Shown here piece after piece: positions 19,246 to 28,223 of a stretch of 64,000 nucleotides of DNA. Both the position numbers and the translations under genes were made by a program. Where the stretch lies: the NCBI RefSeq assembly GCF_026242195.1, contig NZ_RKLV01000002.1:1-64000 (forward strand), in the 5' to 3' direction. Numbering within the stretch: the first letter of the stretch is position 1; each line of letters opens with the position of its first letter. The notes below the pieces were generated by a model. That model worked only from the letters and a program-made list of their open reading frames with translations, had not been told where the DNA came from and searched no databases. The stretch comes from Halorutilus salinus. Its GTDB lineage: Archaea > Halobacteriota > Halobacteria > Halobacteriales > Halorutilaceae.

Positions 19246-20499
19246 ATGAACCTACTCAAAGAAGCCCGCGCCGTCCTCTCCGAGGGCGGGATATGCGACG
19301 GCTGTCTCGGCAGACGTTTCGCCGAACTTTCCCACGGTCTGACCTCGCGCGAACGCGGGCGCGCTCTACGTACCGCCGTCGCCATGGAGGACGATGAACC
19401 GTACGAGACGACCCCCCCGGACGACTGCTGGGTCTGCGACGGTGCCTTCGCGTCGTTCGACGACCGGGCGGAACGCGCCGCCGAAGCCGTCGCCGACTAC
19501 GACTTCGACACGTTCCTCGTCGGTACGCGCACCCCTCCGCTTATAGAGGAGAACGAGCGCCTACTCGGAGAACTCCACGGCGACGACAACTCTGCCTCGT
19601 TCTCTTCGGATTTCAACCGCGAGGTCGGCAAACGTTTCGGCGACCGTGTCGGCGCTTCGGTCGGGTTCGACCGTCCTGACGTGACCGTGACGTTCGACGT
19701 GGCGCGCGACGCCGTCGAGATCGACGTTCACTCCGTCTACTTCTACGGGCGTTACAGAAAGCTCGAACGCGGTATCTCGCAGACCGAGTGGGGATGCTAC
19801 GACTGCGAAGGAACCGGCGTACGCGACGGCGACGACTGCGAAACGTGCGGCGGAACCGGCTATATCGTCGACGAGAGCGTCGAGGAACTCCTCGCACCCG
19901 CGTTCGTCGAGGCGACGGAGGGTGCGAGCGCCGTCTTCCACGGCGCGGGGCGCGAGGACGTTGACGCACTGATGCTTGGCGACGGACGCCCGTTCGTGAT
20001 GGAAGTCGAATCCCCCCGGCGGCGCGACATCGACACCGACGCCTTGGAGAGCGACGCCAACGACAGCGCCGACGGAAAGGTTGAGGTACGCGAACTCCGG
20101 CGCGTCGACCGCGACGCCGTAGAGGCTGTCAAGAGCACCGACGCATCGAAACGGTACAGGGCGCGCGTCTCTTTCGACCGCAACGTCTCACAGGACGAAC
20201 TCGACGCGGCGCTCGAAACCCTCGTCGGACGCGTTGAACAGCGCACGCCTGAGCGCGTCGAACGCAGACGTGCCGACAAGCTCCGTGAGCGCGAGGTATA
20301 CGACGCGACGGGCGATACGGAAGAAGACGGCGCTGTCGTCGAGCTACATACCGAGGGCGGGACGTACGTCAAGGAACTCGTTTCGGGCGACGGCGGACGT
20401 ACACAGCCTTCGTTGGCGGACGAACTCGGAACGTCGGCTACAGTCGAAGAACTCGACGTTCTCGGTGTCGAAGCTGAGGACGACGAGGGTTTCGTCTAA
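19246..20499 (+). CDS. pus10: tRNA pseudouridine(54/55) synthase Pus10
   Basis: A 417-residue Pus10, which makes pseudouridine at positions 54 and 55 of archaeal tRNAs. The N-terminal part has a CDGCLGRRFAEL and a CWVC pair (THUMP-like accessory zinc site). A second cysteine cluster (CYDCEGTG...CETCGGTGY) interrupts the catalytic domain near residue 180-205, and FHGAGREDVDALMLGDGRPF holds the expected catalytic aspartate. A late TYVKELVSGDGGRT block closes the domain. Intact and of normal length. Confidence 0.93.
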   Translation: MNLLKEARAVLSEGGICDGCLGRRFAELSHGLTSRERGRALRTAVAMEDDEPYETTPPDDCWVCDGAFASFDDRAERAAEAVADYDFDTFLVGTRTPPLIEENERLLGELHGDDNSASFSSDFNREVGKRFGDRVGASVGFDRPDVTVTFDVARDAVEIDVHSVYFYGRYRKLERGISQTEWGCYDCEGTGVRDGDDCETCGGTGYIVDESVEELLAPAFVEATEGASAVFHGAGREDVDALMLGDGRPFVMEVESPRRRDIDTDALESDANDSADGKVEVRELRRVDRDAVEAVKSTDASKRYRARVSFDRNVSQDELDAALETLVGRVEQRTPERVERRRADKLREREVYDATGDTEEDGAVVELHTEGGTYVKELVSGDGGRTQPSLADELGTSATVEELDVLGVEAEDDEGFV

Positions 20500-20658
20500 G
20501 AAGCGGCTCGGTGTAGGTTCTCAGTCACTCTCAGGCTCAGTGGGGGTAACTTCTCGTCATCGCCGCGTCGGCGGTACGTCCGCGTCCCGTATCAAGCCGT
20601 CGGTAGCCGGAAGCTTGATAACGTACGTTAGTGATATGTATGCCAGAGAAAAACAAGC

Positions 20659-20940
20659 ATGATTGACCGACTGGAAAAAGAAGTCGATATGCTCGAACGC
20701 CATCTTACGGTTCTGAGGATGGTGAACGAGAACGAGCCGATAGGTATAGTGAAGATGAGTAACGAGACAGGATATCCGCACCACAAGATAAGGTACTCAC
20801 TCCGCGTTCTCGAAGAGGAAAACCTCATAGAGCCGTCGTCGCAGGGGGCTATAAGCACCGAGGACACCGAAGGGTTCCTCGAAGACCTCGACGGAAAGCT
20901 CGCGGAGATGGCATCGCGTATCGAGGCGATGCAGGAGTAG
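20659..20940 (+). CDS. Small winged-helix protein
   Basis: A 93-residue protein with a single winged helix: HLTVLRMVNENEPIGIVKMS, then TGYPHHKIRYSLRVLEEENLIEPS. A charged C-terminal helix (FLEDLDGKLAEMASRIEAM) could mediate dimerisation. Similar proteins are widespread in haloarchaea without a known role. It converges on guaB with a four-base gap. Confidence 0.7.
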   Translation: MIDRLEKEVDMLERHLTVLRMVNENEPIGIVKMSNETGYPHHKIRYSLRVLEEENLIEPSSQGAISTEDTEGFLEDLDGKLAEMASRIEAMQE

Positions 20941-20944
20941 CGAC

Positions 20945-22408
20945 CTACTCGTCGCGGTAGTTGGGTGCCTCGTCGGTTATCATAACATCATGGGGATGGC
21001 TCTCGGTACGTCCCGCATCCGTGATACGTACGAAACGCGCCCTCTGTTTCATCGTCTCCATCTCTGGCGCTCCGACGTACCCCATACCGCTCTGGAGACC
21101 GCCGACGAGCTGATGTAGCTGTTCCTCGACGGTTCCGCGGTACGGTATCGCACCCTCGATGCCTTCGGGAACGTAGTCGGTATCCGGCTCCTCCTGGAAG
21201 TAACGGTCGCTCGACTCGCCGCCCGTCATAGCGCCGACGCTACCCATGCCGCGGTACTGCTTGTACTTCTTGCCCTTGATCGTGATCGTCCGTCCCGGCG
21301 CTTCGTCCGTACCCGCGAGCAGGGAGCCGAGCATGACTGCGTCCGCGCCCGCCGCGACGGACTTCGCTATGTCGCCCGAGTAACGTATACCGCCGTCGGC
21401 GATAACCGGCACGTCGTACTCCTCCGCGACATCGGCGACAGATGTGACCGCCGTAATCTGTGGCATACCTGCGCCCGATACGACACGCGTCGTGCAGATG
21501 CTTCCCGGACCGACGCCGACCTTGAGACCGTCTGCGAAGCCCGCGACGTCGCGCGCCGCCTCTTCGGTGGCGATGTTGCCCACGACAACGTCGGCGTCGA
21601 CTGAGTCGGCTATCTCACGTGCCCCTTCGACGACGTTTGTGTTGTGTGCGTGCGCCGTGTCGACCATCAGTGCGTCCGCACCCGCCTCGTCAAGCGCCTC
21701 GGCGCGTTCGGCGTCGAAGGGCGATACCGCCGCCGCGACCGCCAAGCCGCCTTCGTCGTCCATGACGGCGTCGTCGTACTCGCGTCTACGGAGTATACCG
21801 TCCATAGTAACTATACCGCGTACCTCACCGCCCTCGACGACAGGGAGACGTTCGACGCGGTTCTCGTGCATCAGTTCGAGCGCCTCCTCCGCGGCGAAGT
21901 CGTCGCCTACGGTAACGACGTCACGCGTCATGATCTCGTCGACGCTCTTCTCACCCCTGCGGCGCATCGGACGTAGGTCGCGGTTGCTGACGATGCCGAC
22001 GAGCTCGCCGCCATCGTCGACGACGGGCAGACCCGAGACGTTCTCGCGCTCCATGAGCGACACGGCGTCGTCGACGGTGTCGTCTGGCGAAGCCGTGACG
22101 ACATCGCGTGTCACGAGACGATCCGCCTCCTTGACCTTACGTATCTCCGCCGTCTGCGATTCGGTGCTCATGTTCCTGTGAACCACGCCGAGACCGCCGT
22201 TACGCGCCATCGCGGTCGCCATCGACGCCTCCGTGACCGTATCCATCGCGGCGCTTACGACGGGTATGTTCAGGTCGAGGTTCGCGGATACACGTGTCCG
22301 TACGTCGGCTTCGTTAGGCTCAACACTCGACTCCGAAGGGCGCAGAAGAACGTCGTCGAAGGTCAGCGCCGTCTCGCAGTCAAGCTTGTCGCGGTAGCTT
22401 CTCCCCAT
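20945..22408 (-). CDS. guaB: Inosine-5'-monophosphate dehydrogenase
   Basis: A 487-residue IMP dehydrogenase (IMP to XMP, first step to GTP). An N-terminal barrel segment [15 protein letters not shown] is followed by two CBS domains (about residues 95-215, including [20 protein letters not shown]), then the catalytic loop [17 protein letters not shown] with the nucleophilic cysteine, the IMP-binding [11 protein letters not shown], and the [10 protein letters not shown] flap region. Intact. Confidence 0.96.
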   Translation of the reverse strand: MGRSYRDKLDCETALTFDDVLLRPSESSVEPNEADVRTRVSANLDLNIPVVSAAMDTVTEASMATAMARNGGLGVVHRNMSTESQTAEIRKVKEADRLVTRDVVTASPDDTVDDAVSLMERENVSGLPVVDDGGELVGIVSNRDLRPMRRRGEKSVDEIMTRDVVTVGDDFAAEEALELMHENRVERLPVVEGGEVRGIVTMDGILRRREYDDAVMDDEGGLAVAAAVSPFDAERAEALDEAGADALMVDTAHAHNTNVVEGAREIADSVDADVVVGNIATEEAARDVAGFADGLKVGVGPGSICTTRVVSGAGMPQITAVTSVADVAEEYDVPVIADGGIRYSGDIAKSVAAGADAVMLGSLLAGTDEAPGRTITIKGKKYKQYRGMGSVGAMTGGESSDRYFQEEPDTDYVPEGIEGAIPYRGTVEEQLHQLVGGLQSGMGYVGAPEMETMKQRARFVRITDAGRTESHPHDVMITDEAPNYRDE

Positions 22409-22456
22409 GTCGACGCAAAGACGCGCCGTCTTAAAACCGTGTCGCTACACGGGTGG

Positions 22457-23497
22457 TCACAGCATCGGAAGCTCCTTCTTCGCAAGGTCGTCGACGGACT
22501 CGCGCGTCTCCTCCGCCGTCTCCAGAAGCGCTTCGCGCGCGGGCGACCCGTCGCCGACAACGATAGGCTCGCCCTCGTCCGACGCCGTACGTACGCTCGG
22601 ATCGAGAGGCACGCTACCGAGCAGGGGCACGTCTGACTCCTCTGCGAGTTCCTCGCCGCCGCCGCTTCCGAATACGTCGTGAACCTCGCCGCAGTCGGGG
22701 CAGACGAAGCCCGCCATGTTCTCTATGATACCCGCGACATCGACGTCCGACTTCTCGAACATCTTTACGCCCTTACGTGAGTCGTCGACAGAGACCTCCT
22801 GTGGCGTCGTTACGACGACCGCACCCGTGACGGGTACGGTCTGTGCGATCGTAAGCTGTGCGTCGCCTGTACCGGGGGGCAGGTCGACGACGAGGTAGTC
22901 GAGTTCGCCCCAGCGGACGTCGTCGAGTAGCTGTGTCAGAGCCTTGTGAACCATAGCGCCTCGCCAGACCACGGGGCTGTCGTCGCCTGCGACGTACCCC
23001 ATCGACATGACGCGTACGCCGTACTTCGACGCGGGGATGATCTCCTCATCCTTGGTGACACGCGGCGGCTCTGCCTCGCCGAACATACGCGGCAGGTTGG
23101 GACCGTAGACATCGGCGTCGAGCACGCCTACGTTGTGGTCACGGGCGAGGGCGCATGCGAGGTTCGCCGCCACCGTCGACTTGCCGACGCCGCCCTTGCC
23201 CGACGAGACGGCGATAACCTTGTCGACGTTGGGTAGCATCTCGCCCTCCGAGTCCTCGTCGGGCGTCACCCAGTCCACCTCGACGTCCATCTCCGTGTCG
23301 TCAAGGGTTCTCACGACGGCGTCGCGCAGATCCTCCTCCATCGCGGGGTTGGGCAGATCCATCTGAACCGTAACCGTGTCCTCGACATCGTCGATGTTGA
23401 TGTTCTTCACCATCTCCAATGAGACGACGTTCTCGCCTAGCTCAGGATCCTCGACGTTACGGAGTCTATCAAATACGTCTTCCTCGGTGAGTGTCAT
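22457..23497 (-). CDS. Mrp/NBP35-family Fe-S cluster carrier ATPase
   Basis: A 346-residue protein combining an N-terminal MIP18/DUF59 domain (about 1-80) with a deviant Walker A P-loop ATPase, SSGKGGVGKSTVAANLACAL near residue 97, and a C-terminal CPDCG motif near 280 that can hold an Fe-S cluster between protomers. This is the ApbC/Mrp carrier used to insert Fe-S clusters in apoproteins. It lies upstream of guaB on the same strand with a 48-base gap and probably its own promoter. Confidence 0.92.
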   Translation of the reverse strand: MTLTEEDVFDRLRNVEDPELGENVVSLEMVKNINIDDVEDTVTVQMDLPNPAMEEDLRDAVVRTLDDTEMDVEVDWVTPDEDSEGEMLPNVDKVIAVSSGKGGVGKSTVAANLACALARDHNVGVLDADVYGPNLPRMFGEAEPPRVTKDEEIIPASKYGVRVMSMGYVAGDDSPVVWRGAMVHKALTQLLDDVRWGELDYLVVDLPPGTGDAQLTIAQTVPVTGAVVVTTPQEVSVDDSRKGVKMFEKSDVDVAGIIENMAGFVCPDCGEVHDVFGSGGGEELAEESDVPLLGSVPLDPSVRTASDEGEPIVVGDGSPAREALLETAEETRESVDDLAKKELPML

Positions 23498-23546
23498 AGG
23501 ATGAATAACGCGGCGTCAAACATAACGCTGGTGTTCGTCCCCGGTC

Positions 23547-24155
23547 TCAGTACTTCGGCTCCCTGCGCTCGGCGCGTTCGAGTGCGCGTTCTACGACACC
23601 GTGAACGTCCCCCGTGTACGCGTCGCCGTGCCCCGCGTACATCGACTCGGCTGAGGTAGGCAGACTGTCGAGTAGACGGCGTACGCTCTCGATAAGCTCC
23701 TCGCGCGACGCACCCCTCATGTCCGTCCTGCCGAAGCTACCGTCGTCGAAAGCATCGTCGTTGTAGACAACGACGTCGCCCGTGAATACGACGCCCTCGC
23801 CGACGAACGAAACGTGGTCGTCGGCGTGTCCGGGCGTGTGTACGACGTTACAGATCTCATCGCCGATACGTACCTCGTCGCCCTGTTCGAGACTTTCGTC
23901 ACGTCTCGGATGGTTGGCGTACGCCGCGAGCGACGCGTCGAATCTATCGAGAACCGTGTTGAGGCTACCTATATGATCGCCGTGCTGGTGGGTGAGTACG
24001 ACGGCGTCGAGAGTGTCGACACGTTCGCTGATCCGGCGTACGGTGCGGTCGTCGTCCGCGCTCCCTGCGTCGACGAGGACGTTCCTTTCGCCGACTCCGA
24101 GCCACGCGTTCGACGTGAACGTCTCCGCACCCTCGGTTACGTTGTGTACCTCCAT
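23547..24155 (-). CDS. MBL-fold metallohydrolase
   Basis: A 202-residue metallo-beta-lactamase fold protein. The metal motif THQHGDHIG is near residue 57, followed by a HTPGHADDHVSF histidine, the GDVVVYND aspartate and a late GHGDAYTG histidine. The compact size and the HTPGH motif suggest a glyoxalase II-like hydrolase. Substrate unknown. Confidence 0.83.
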   Translation of the reverse strand: MEVHNVTEGAETFTSNAWLGVGERNVLVDAGSADDDRTVRRISERVDTLDAVVLTHQHGDHIGSLNTVLDRFDASLAAYANHPRRDESLEQGDEVRIGDEICNVVHTPGHADDHVSFVGEGVVFTGDVVVYNDDAFDDGSFGRTDMRGASREELIESVRRLLDSLPTSAESMYAGHGDAYTGDVHGVVERALERAERREPKY

Positions 24156-24225
24156 GGCGGGTGTTGTTGCGCGACGGTGTAAAACGTACCGACGCGCATT
24201 TTACGGTCGCGCCGTGACTGTCTGT

Positions 24226-24501
24226 ATGACCGACGACGAAACACGTGTCTGGCTCGTCGAACGCGCCTACTCCGAGGAGGTTCAGAACATGCTCGAACTC
24301 GTCTACGCCACTCCCGACGGTTCGCGTCATTTACACCTCCAGAAGATGCTTTCGAGTCCCTATCAGGCGGACAGTATCACGGCGGCGCGCGACGCGCCCG
24401 ACGAAAAGCTCGAACCCGTCCGCGACGGTGAGACGGAGGAGCGTTACGCGCGCGAGGCGGAGAGGATGAGCGAGAAGTACGAAGCCGACGAGACGGTGTA
24501 G
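24226..24501 (+). CDS. Conserved haloarchaeal small protein
   Basis: A 91-residue soluble protein beginning MTDDETRVWLVERAYSEEVQ and ending in a charged helix. The strand pattern RVWLVERAYS...LELVYATPDGSRHLHLQK resembles small conserved haloarchaeal proteins of unknown function. The ATG at 24226 is supported by a GCATTTTACGG box centred about 25 bases upstream. I cannot assign a role. Confidence 0.6.
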   Translation: MTDDETRVWLVERAYSEEVQNMLELVYATPDGSRHLHLQKMLSSPYQADSITAARDAPDEKLEPVRDGETEERYAREAERMSEKYEADETV

Positions 24502-24663
24502 CTACCGGTCGAGCGAACCACCCGTCTGGTACCCGGCAACGTTGGTCTCGAAGAAGCCCTTCTCCTTGTTCAGATCCGCCGCCCCGACATCCAACGGGTT
24601 CTCGGTACCGTACCGCTCCGGTAGGTCGATCTGGCGAAGCCGGTGTGACCACCAGAACCGGAA
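24502..24663 (-). pseudogene. Orphan C-terminal tail of a second nrdB
   Basis: Immediately after the nrdA stop, another minus-strand frame reads about 53 residues that look like the end of a different ribonucleotide reductase beta subunit: RLRQIDLPERYGTENPL, then NKEKGFFET and YQTGGSLDR before a stop. The FFE-x-x-V-x-x-Y pattern with a YQ-x-GG end is the beta-subunit C-terminus that docks into the alpha subunit. The intact nrdB at 26357-27373 has a different tail (DFFSKRSTTYNKH). No start or core remains, so this is a leftover. Confidence 0.65.
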
Positions 24664-24665
24664 GA

Positions 24666-26354
24666 CTAGCCCTCGCAGGCTTTGCATTCGAGGATATCCC
24701 GGCTGAACTTCTGTGCGGCGTTCACGCTGTGCTGGTAGTAGAGACTCTTCACACCCTTCTTCCAAGCTTCTATGTAGAGCTGATTGATCTCCTTTACGCT
24801 GACTTCACTTGGGTCAATCGAGACGTTCAGGCTCTGTGCCTGATCTATGTACTTCTGCCGCTGTGCCGCCTGATTGATGATCGCCATCTGTGGTATCTCG
24901 GCGAAGGTTTTGAAGACCTCTTTCTCCTCACCCGTCAGACAGTCGAGATGCTGTACGCTACCGTCCTTACTTGCGATACTGTCCCAGACTTCCCTGTCGT
25001 CCTTACCTCGCTCTTCCAGTATCGCCTGGAGGAACCTGTTCTTTTGCGTTGACTTCAGCTTCGCACCGTCCCGCACGAAGTAGTTTGATTTCAGCGGCTC
25101 AATGCTCGGACTTACCTGACCCAGAATGACGCTACTCGACTTCGTCGGAGCCACACTCATCGTCGTCGTGTTACGTCTTCCGTATCCCTCAAGCACCTCC
25201 GGTTCACCGAATCTATCGGCAAGCTCTTGGCTCGCCTCGTAACTTCTCTCTTTGATCGTCCGGAATATCTCTTCGTTCTTCCGCATCGCCTCCATGCTGT
25301 CGAACGGGATCATGTTGCTCTGGAGGTAACTGTGCCAACCGAGGACTCCGATCCCTAGTGCTCTGTGTCTTTTCGCAAACCGCACAGCCCGTTCCATGAA
25401 CCGTGTTCCTTCCGCTTCTTGGATGAACTCCTCCATCACGGCGTCGAGGAAGTACGTCAGGGTTTCGACCGCATCCGTGTCCTTCCACTCGTCGTAGTGG
25501 AGGGCGTTCATACTTGAGAGACAGCAGACGAAGCTCTCATCGGGTGTGGCTGGTAGTGCGATCTCGGTACAGAGGTTGGATGCATTTATTTCGTAGTCCT
25601 TGTCCTTGTAGACCTGTGGCTTCCCCTCATTCATGTTGTCTCTGAAGATGATATACGGGACGCCGACGTTAATCCGTGTCTCGATGATCTCTGCCCACGT
25701 CTCCCTCTTCTCCTCATCCCCGTCGACCATCTCCTGGAACCACTCGTCACCGATAATGACACCGTAGTAAATGTCCTGTACCGGATCACCCTCGGTCTTG
25801 ATGTTGAGCCACTCCTTGAGGTCGTCATGTTCAACATCAATATATCCTGCAAACTGCCCTCGACGAGTCTCGCCCTGACTCACCACGTTGATAGCGGTGT
25901 CGAACAGCTCTGTGAAGCTATAACTCCCGTTACTCTTGCCGTTGTTCGTTATCGGGCTGCCTCTTGGCCGTATTTCACCGAAGTATCCGCTCGTGCCTCC
26001 GCCCAACTTGGTCATTTCACCCACTTCGGCGTGGGTGTAGAGAATACTCTCCATGTTGTCTTCCATGTAGCTGCCAAAACAGCTGATGGGCAGTCCTCTG
26101 TCCAGCCCGAAGTTCGCCCAGACCGGGCTCGCAAGGCTGTAGAAGCCCCGACTCATGTAGTCGTAGAACCTGTCTGCGAATCCCTCTTTACCCAAGGTCT
26201 CTTCAGCGTGCTCTGCTATCTGCCTGACCCTTTCTTTCGGTTCGACCCCTTCAAGAAGGTATCCTTCCCTGAGGAACTCCTTGCTGTCCTCGTTCAACCA
26301 GTAGAAGGGTTCTTTATGCTGTTCTCTGACCTGTGTGAGTTCTGCTTGTGCCAC
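24666..26354 (-). CDS. nrdA: Ribonucleotide reductase class I, alpha subunit (compact)
   Basis: A 562-residue catalytic subunit that reduces ribonucleotides to deoxyribonucleotides. It is short: no N-terminal ATP-cone is present, so dATP overall inhibition is probably absent. The active-site pieces are there: an early cysteine in ISCFGSYMED, the thiyl-radical cysteine in NLCTEIALP, the partner in FVCCLSSMN, and a C-terminal redox pair ECKACEG. A TTTMSVAPTKSSSVILGQV block is conserved. Compact alphas of this kind are common in viruses and some bacteria. It follows nrdB by two bases. Confidence 0.93.
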   Translation of the reverse strand: MAQAELTQVREQHKEPFYWLNEDSKEFLREGYLLEGVEPKERVRQIAEHAEETLGKEGFADRFYDYMSRGFYSLASPVWANFGLDRGLPISCFGSYMEDNMESILYTHAEVGEMTKLGGGTSGYFGEIRPRGSPITNNGKSNGSYSFTELFDTAINVVSQGETRRGQFAGYIDVEHDDLKEWLNIKTEGDPVQDIYYGVIIGDEWFQEMVDGDEEKRETWAEIIETRINVGVPYIIFRDNMNEGKPQVYKDKDYEINASNLCTEIALPATPDESFVCCLSSMNALHYDEWKDTDAVETLTYFLDAVMEEFIQEAEGTRFMERAVRFAKRHRALGIGVLGWHSYLQSNMIPFDSMEAMRKNEEIFRTIKERSYEASQELADRFGEPEVLEGYGRRNTTTMSVAPTKSSSVILGQVSPSIEPLKSNYFVRDGAKLKSTQKNRFLQAILEERGKDDREVWDSIASKDGSVQHLDCLTGEEKEVFKTFAEIPQMAIINQAAQRQKYIDQAQSLNVSIDPSEVSVKEINQLYIEAWKKGVKSLYYQHSVNAAQKFSRDILECKACEG

Positions 26355-26356
26355 TG

Positions 26357-27373
26357 TTAGAACATCTCCTCGGCTGTAACGCTCTGGGTGTGTTTGTTGT
26401 ATGTGGTCGACCGCTTGCTGAAGAAATCGTTGTCCTTCGTCATCATGATATCCTCATCGAACCACCGAGTCTCTTCCAGTAACTCATCGTCCGTTTCGAA
26501 CATCGGGTTCACACCGACGTTCTCCAGACTCTGATTGAACCGGTCTTTCAAGAACTCGTCTATGTACTCCCTGGGTAGGAACTCCAGTTCACCGTCGCTG
26601 AATATCCAGTCCAGTATATCCATCTCTGCGTCGTAAGCCTGCCGACAGGTCTCTCGGACTTCTTTTTCGAACTCATCGTCGAACAGTTCGGGCCTCTCTT
26701 CTCTGATAGTCTCGACCAGCTCTACCCCGAACAGCCCGTGGATCTGTTCTTCTTTGCTGGTTGCTTCGACGGCGTTGGATATTCCCTTGAACTTTTTCTC
26801 GTACTTGTCGAAGCTCGTCATTATCAGGAACTGACTGAACAGTGAGACGTGCTCGACGAACGTGCTGAAAAGGAGGATGCTCATCACGTACTCTTCCTCA
26901 TCGTCAGTCTGACTCTTTTCTAGACATTCGTCGAGATACTCGATTCTGTTTTTCATAGCGGGGACTTCGGTCACCTGCTCGAAATCCTCTGTAATCCCTA
27001 GTACATCGAGGAGGTGACTGTAAGCGTCCATATGTCGCACTTCGCTCTCAGCGAAGGTCATACCGACACTGCCTATCTCTGCTTTTGGCATCTCTTCGTA
27101 GATATCCGACCAGAATGTTTTCACCTGCACCTCCACCTGTGCGATAGCTAACATCGCCCTTTCGATAACGGTCTTTTCCGCAGGAGTTGTGTTGACCTTG
27201 AAGTCCTGGACATCTCCTGAGAAGTTGAACTCCGTGTGAACCCAGTAACTGTTCCGTATCGCGTCGGTGTAGTCAAGGAAGTCGTTGTACTCATACGGCT
27301 TTAGCTGTGTTCGTTCCGAGAAGATATCGGCTTCTGTACCTCCGTCTATGGCTTTGTTTTCAGTCATTGCCAT
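26357..27373 (-). CDS. nrdB: Ribonucleotide reductase class I, beta subunit
   Basis: A 338-residue radical-generating subunit. Di-iron ligands are visible as E111-x-x-H114 (ESEVRHMDAY), E174 (TFVEHVS) and E209-x-x-H212 (EEQIHGLFG). The radical tyrosine is at 118, four residues after the histidine as in class Ia/Ib enzymes. The C-terminal NDFFSKRSTTYNKH provides the docking tyrosine. The first ATG (27373) overlaps orf74; a second at 27367 would not. Confidence 0.94.
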   Translation of the reverse strand: MAMTENKAIDGGTEADIFSERTQLKPYEYNDFLDYTDAIRNSYWVHTEFNFSGDVQDFKVNTTPAEKTVIERAMLAIAQVEVQVKTFWSDIYEEMPKAEIGSVGMTFAESEVRHMDAYSHLLDVLGITEDFEQVTEVPAMKNRIEYLDECLEKSQTDDEEEYVMSILLFSTFVEHVSLFSQFLIMTSFDKYEKKFKGISNAVEATSKEEQIHGLFGVELVETIREERPELFDDEFEKEVRETCRQAYDAEMDILDWIFSDGELEFLPREYIDEFLKDRFNQSLENVGVNPMFETDDELLEETRWFDEDIMMTKDNDFFSKRSTTYNKHTQSVTAEEMF

Positions 27374-27588
27374 ATACCTCTGAAGAGCCGTCTTTTGTTG
27401 GCTGGCTTCTGTTTCTGCCGCTCATCGGTTCGGTGCGTTTGAACCCACTTGTGTTTCTTTCTGTACGTCTGTTCGTAGTCTATTCGCCGTGTCTCTTCCG
27501 CCGGTTCACTCAGCTCTTCATCCTCCAACGCACCGTCGTCTGTCTTCAGCAGTGGCTCCTGAACCTTATCTTGCAGTTGCTCGGTCAT
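27364..27588 (-). CDS. Small charged protein in the nrd cassette
   Basis: A 74-residue protein between nrdR and nrdB. The first half is acidic (LLKTDDGALEDEELSEPAEE), the second basic (YRKKHKWVQTHRTDERQKQK, then ANKRRLFRGIWQ). No known domain is recognised. It begins five bases after nrdR ends and overlaps the nrdB start, so it is probably co-translated. Its position invites a role in assembly or regulation of the reductase, but that is only inference. Confidence 0.6.
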   Translation of the reverse strand: MTEQLQDKVQEPLLKTDDGALEDEELSEPAEETRRIDYEQTYRKKHKWVQTHRTDERQKQKPANKRRLFRGIWQ

Positions 27589-27593
27589 TGTTG

Positions 27594-28055
27594 TCAGTCT
27601 TCCTTGATCCTGTCTAGCTCCTGCGCGAACTCGTCGGGGTCGGAGAACTCCTTGTACACGGAGACGAAACGCAGGTACGCAACCTCGTCCATCTCACGGA
27701 GACGTTCGGATATCTTCTCGCCTATCTCGCTCGTCTCGACGACCTCACCGCCGTTGGCGCGTACCTCAGCCCCGACCTCGTCGGCTATACCGCGTGCCTC
27801 GTCCTCCGACACAGGGCGTTTCTCAACGGCGCGCAGGACACCGCCGAGAAGCTTCTCGCGGTCGAAAGGCTCTATCTCGCCGTGCCGTTTTCTGACCTGT
27901 ACGCCTTCCCATTCGGTGCGCTCATACGTCGTGAAACGCGTACCGCAGTCGGCGCACTCACGGCGTCGGCGTACGGCTTCACCTCCGTTCGTCGGGCGTG
28001 AGTCGACGACACCGGTCGAGTCGGTATCGCAGTTTGGGCAGTTCAGCTTGCTCAC
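27594..28055 (-). CDS. nrdR: Transcriptional repressor NrdR
   Basis: A 153-residue NrdR. An N-terminal zinc ribbon (CPNC, then CADCGTRFTTYE) with the VRRRRE DNA-binding stretch is followed by an ATP-cone domain starting VRKRHGEIEPFDREKLLGGV. NrdR senses ATP/dATP and represses nrd genes. I chose the GTG at 28055 (SKLNCPNC) because the family starts one to three residues before the first CPxC; an ATG at 28085 would run through the upstream box. It leads the nrdR-orf74-nrdB-nrdA operon. Confidence 0.93.
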   Translation of the reverse strand: MSKLNCPNCDTDSTGVVDSRPTNGGEAVRRRRECADCGTRFTTYERTEWEGVQVRKRHGEIEPFDREKLLGGVLRAVEKRPVSEDEARGIADEVGAEVRANGGEVVETSEIGEKISERLREMDEVAYLRFVSVYKEFSDPDEFAQELDRIKED

Positions 28056-28063
28056 CTCAAGCC

Positions 28064-28111
28064 CCACTACATGTTGAGTGTACATTAGTTTTGCCCGACA
28101 AGATGTACGAA
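28064..28111. promoter_or_regulatory. Tandem NrdR-box-like operators
   Basis: The core CTACATGTTG (28067-28076) fits the published NrdR-box core C-W-A-t-A-T-a-T-W-G at every fixed position; a second core CAAGATGTAC (28099-28108) fits all but the last. They start 32 bases apart, about three helical turns, the usual spacing of paired NrdR boxes. They lie just upstream of nrdR and downstream of a possible minus-strand TATA (AAATTTAAG, 28123-28131), so binding would block transcription start. The consensus is from bacterial work; use here is inferred. Confidence 0.6.
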
Positions 28112-28223
28112 TACCCCGAACCTCTTAAATTTTGGGTGTCTCTACAAGCCTGTTTGCATTAGATAAAATCTACTTGTTTACACCAGGGAAAAGCATTATA
28201 CGCCGTAGGCACGAATCCAGCCC

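Noticed and set aside
20945-22408. Long plus-strand frames opposite guaB, and similar frames opposite rpo, ftsY and others.
   Set aside because: These are antisense shadows of strongly biased GC-rich genes, without motifs or promoters.
28141-28184. A TCTACAAGCCTGTTTGC / TCTACTTGTTTACACC repeat upstream of nrdR, considered as further NrdR boxes.
   Set aside because: It does not fit the box core at fixed positions, and the spacing (28 bases) is less apt than that of the pair at 28064-28111.
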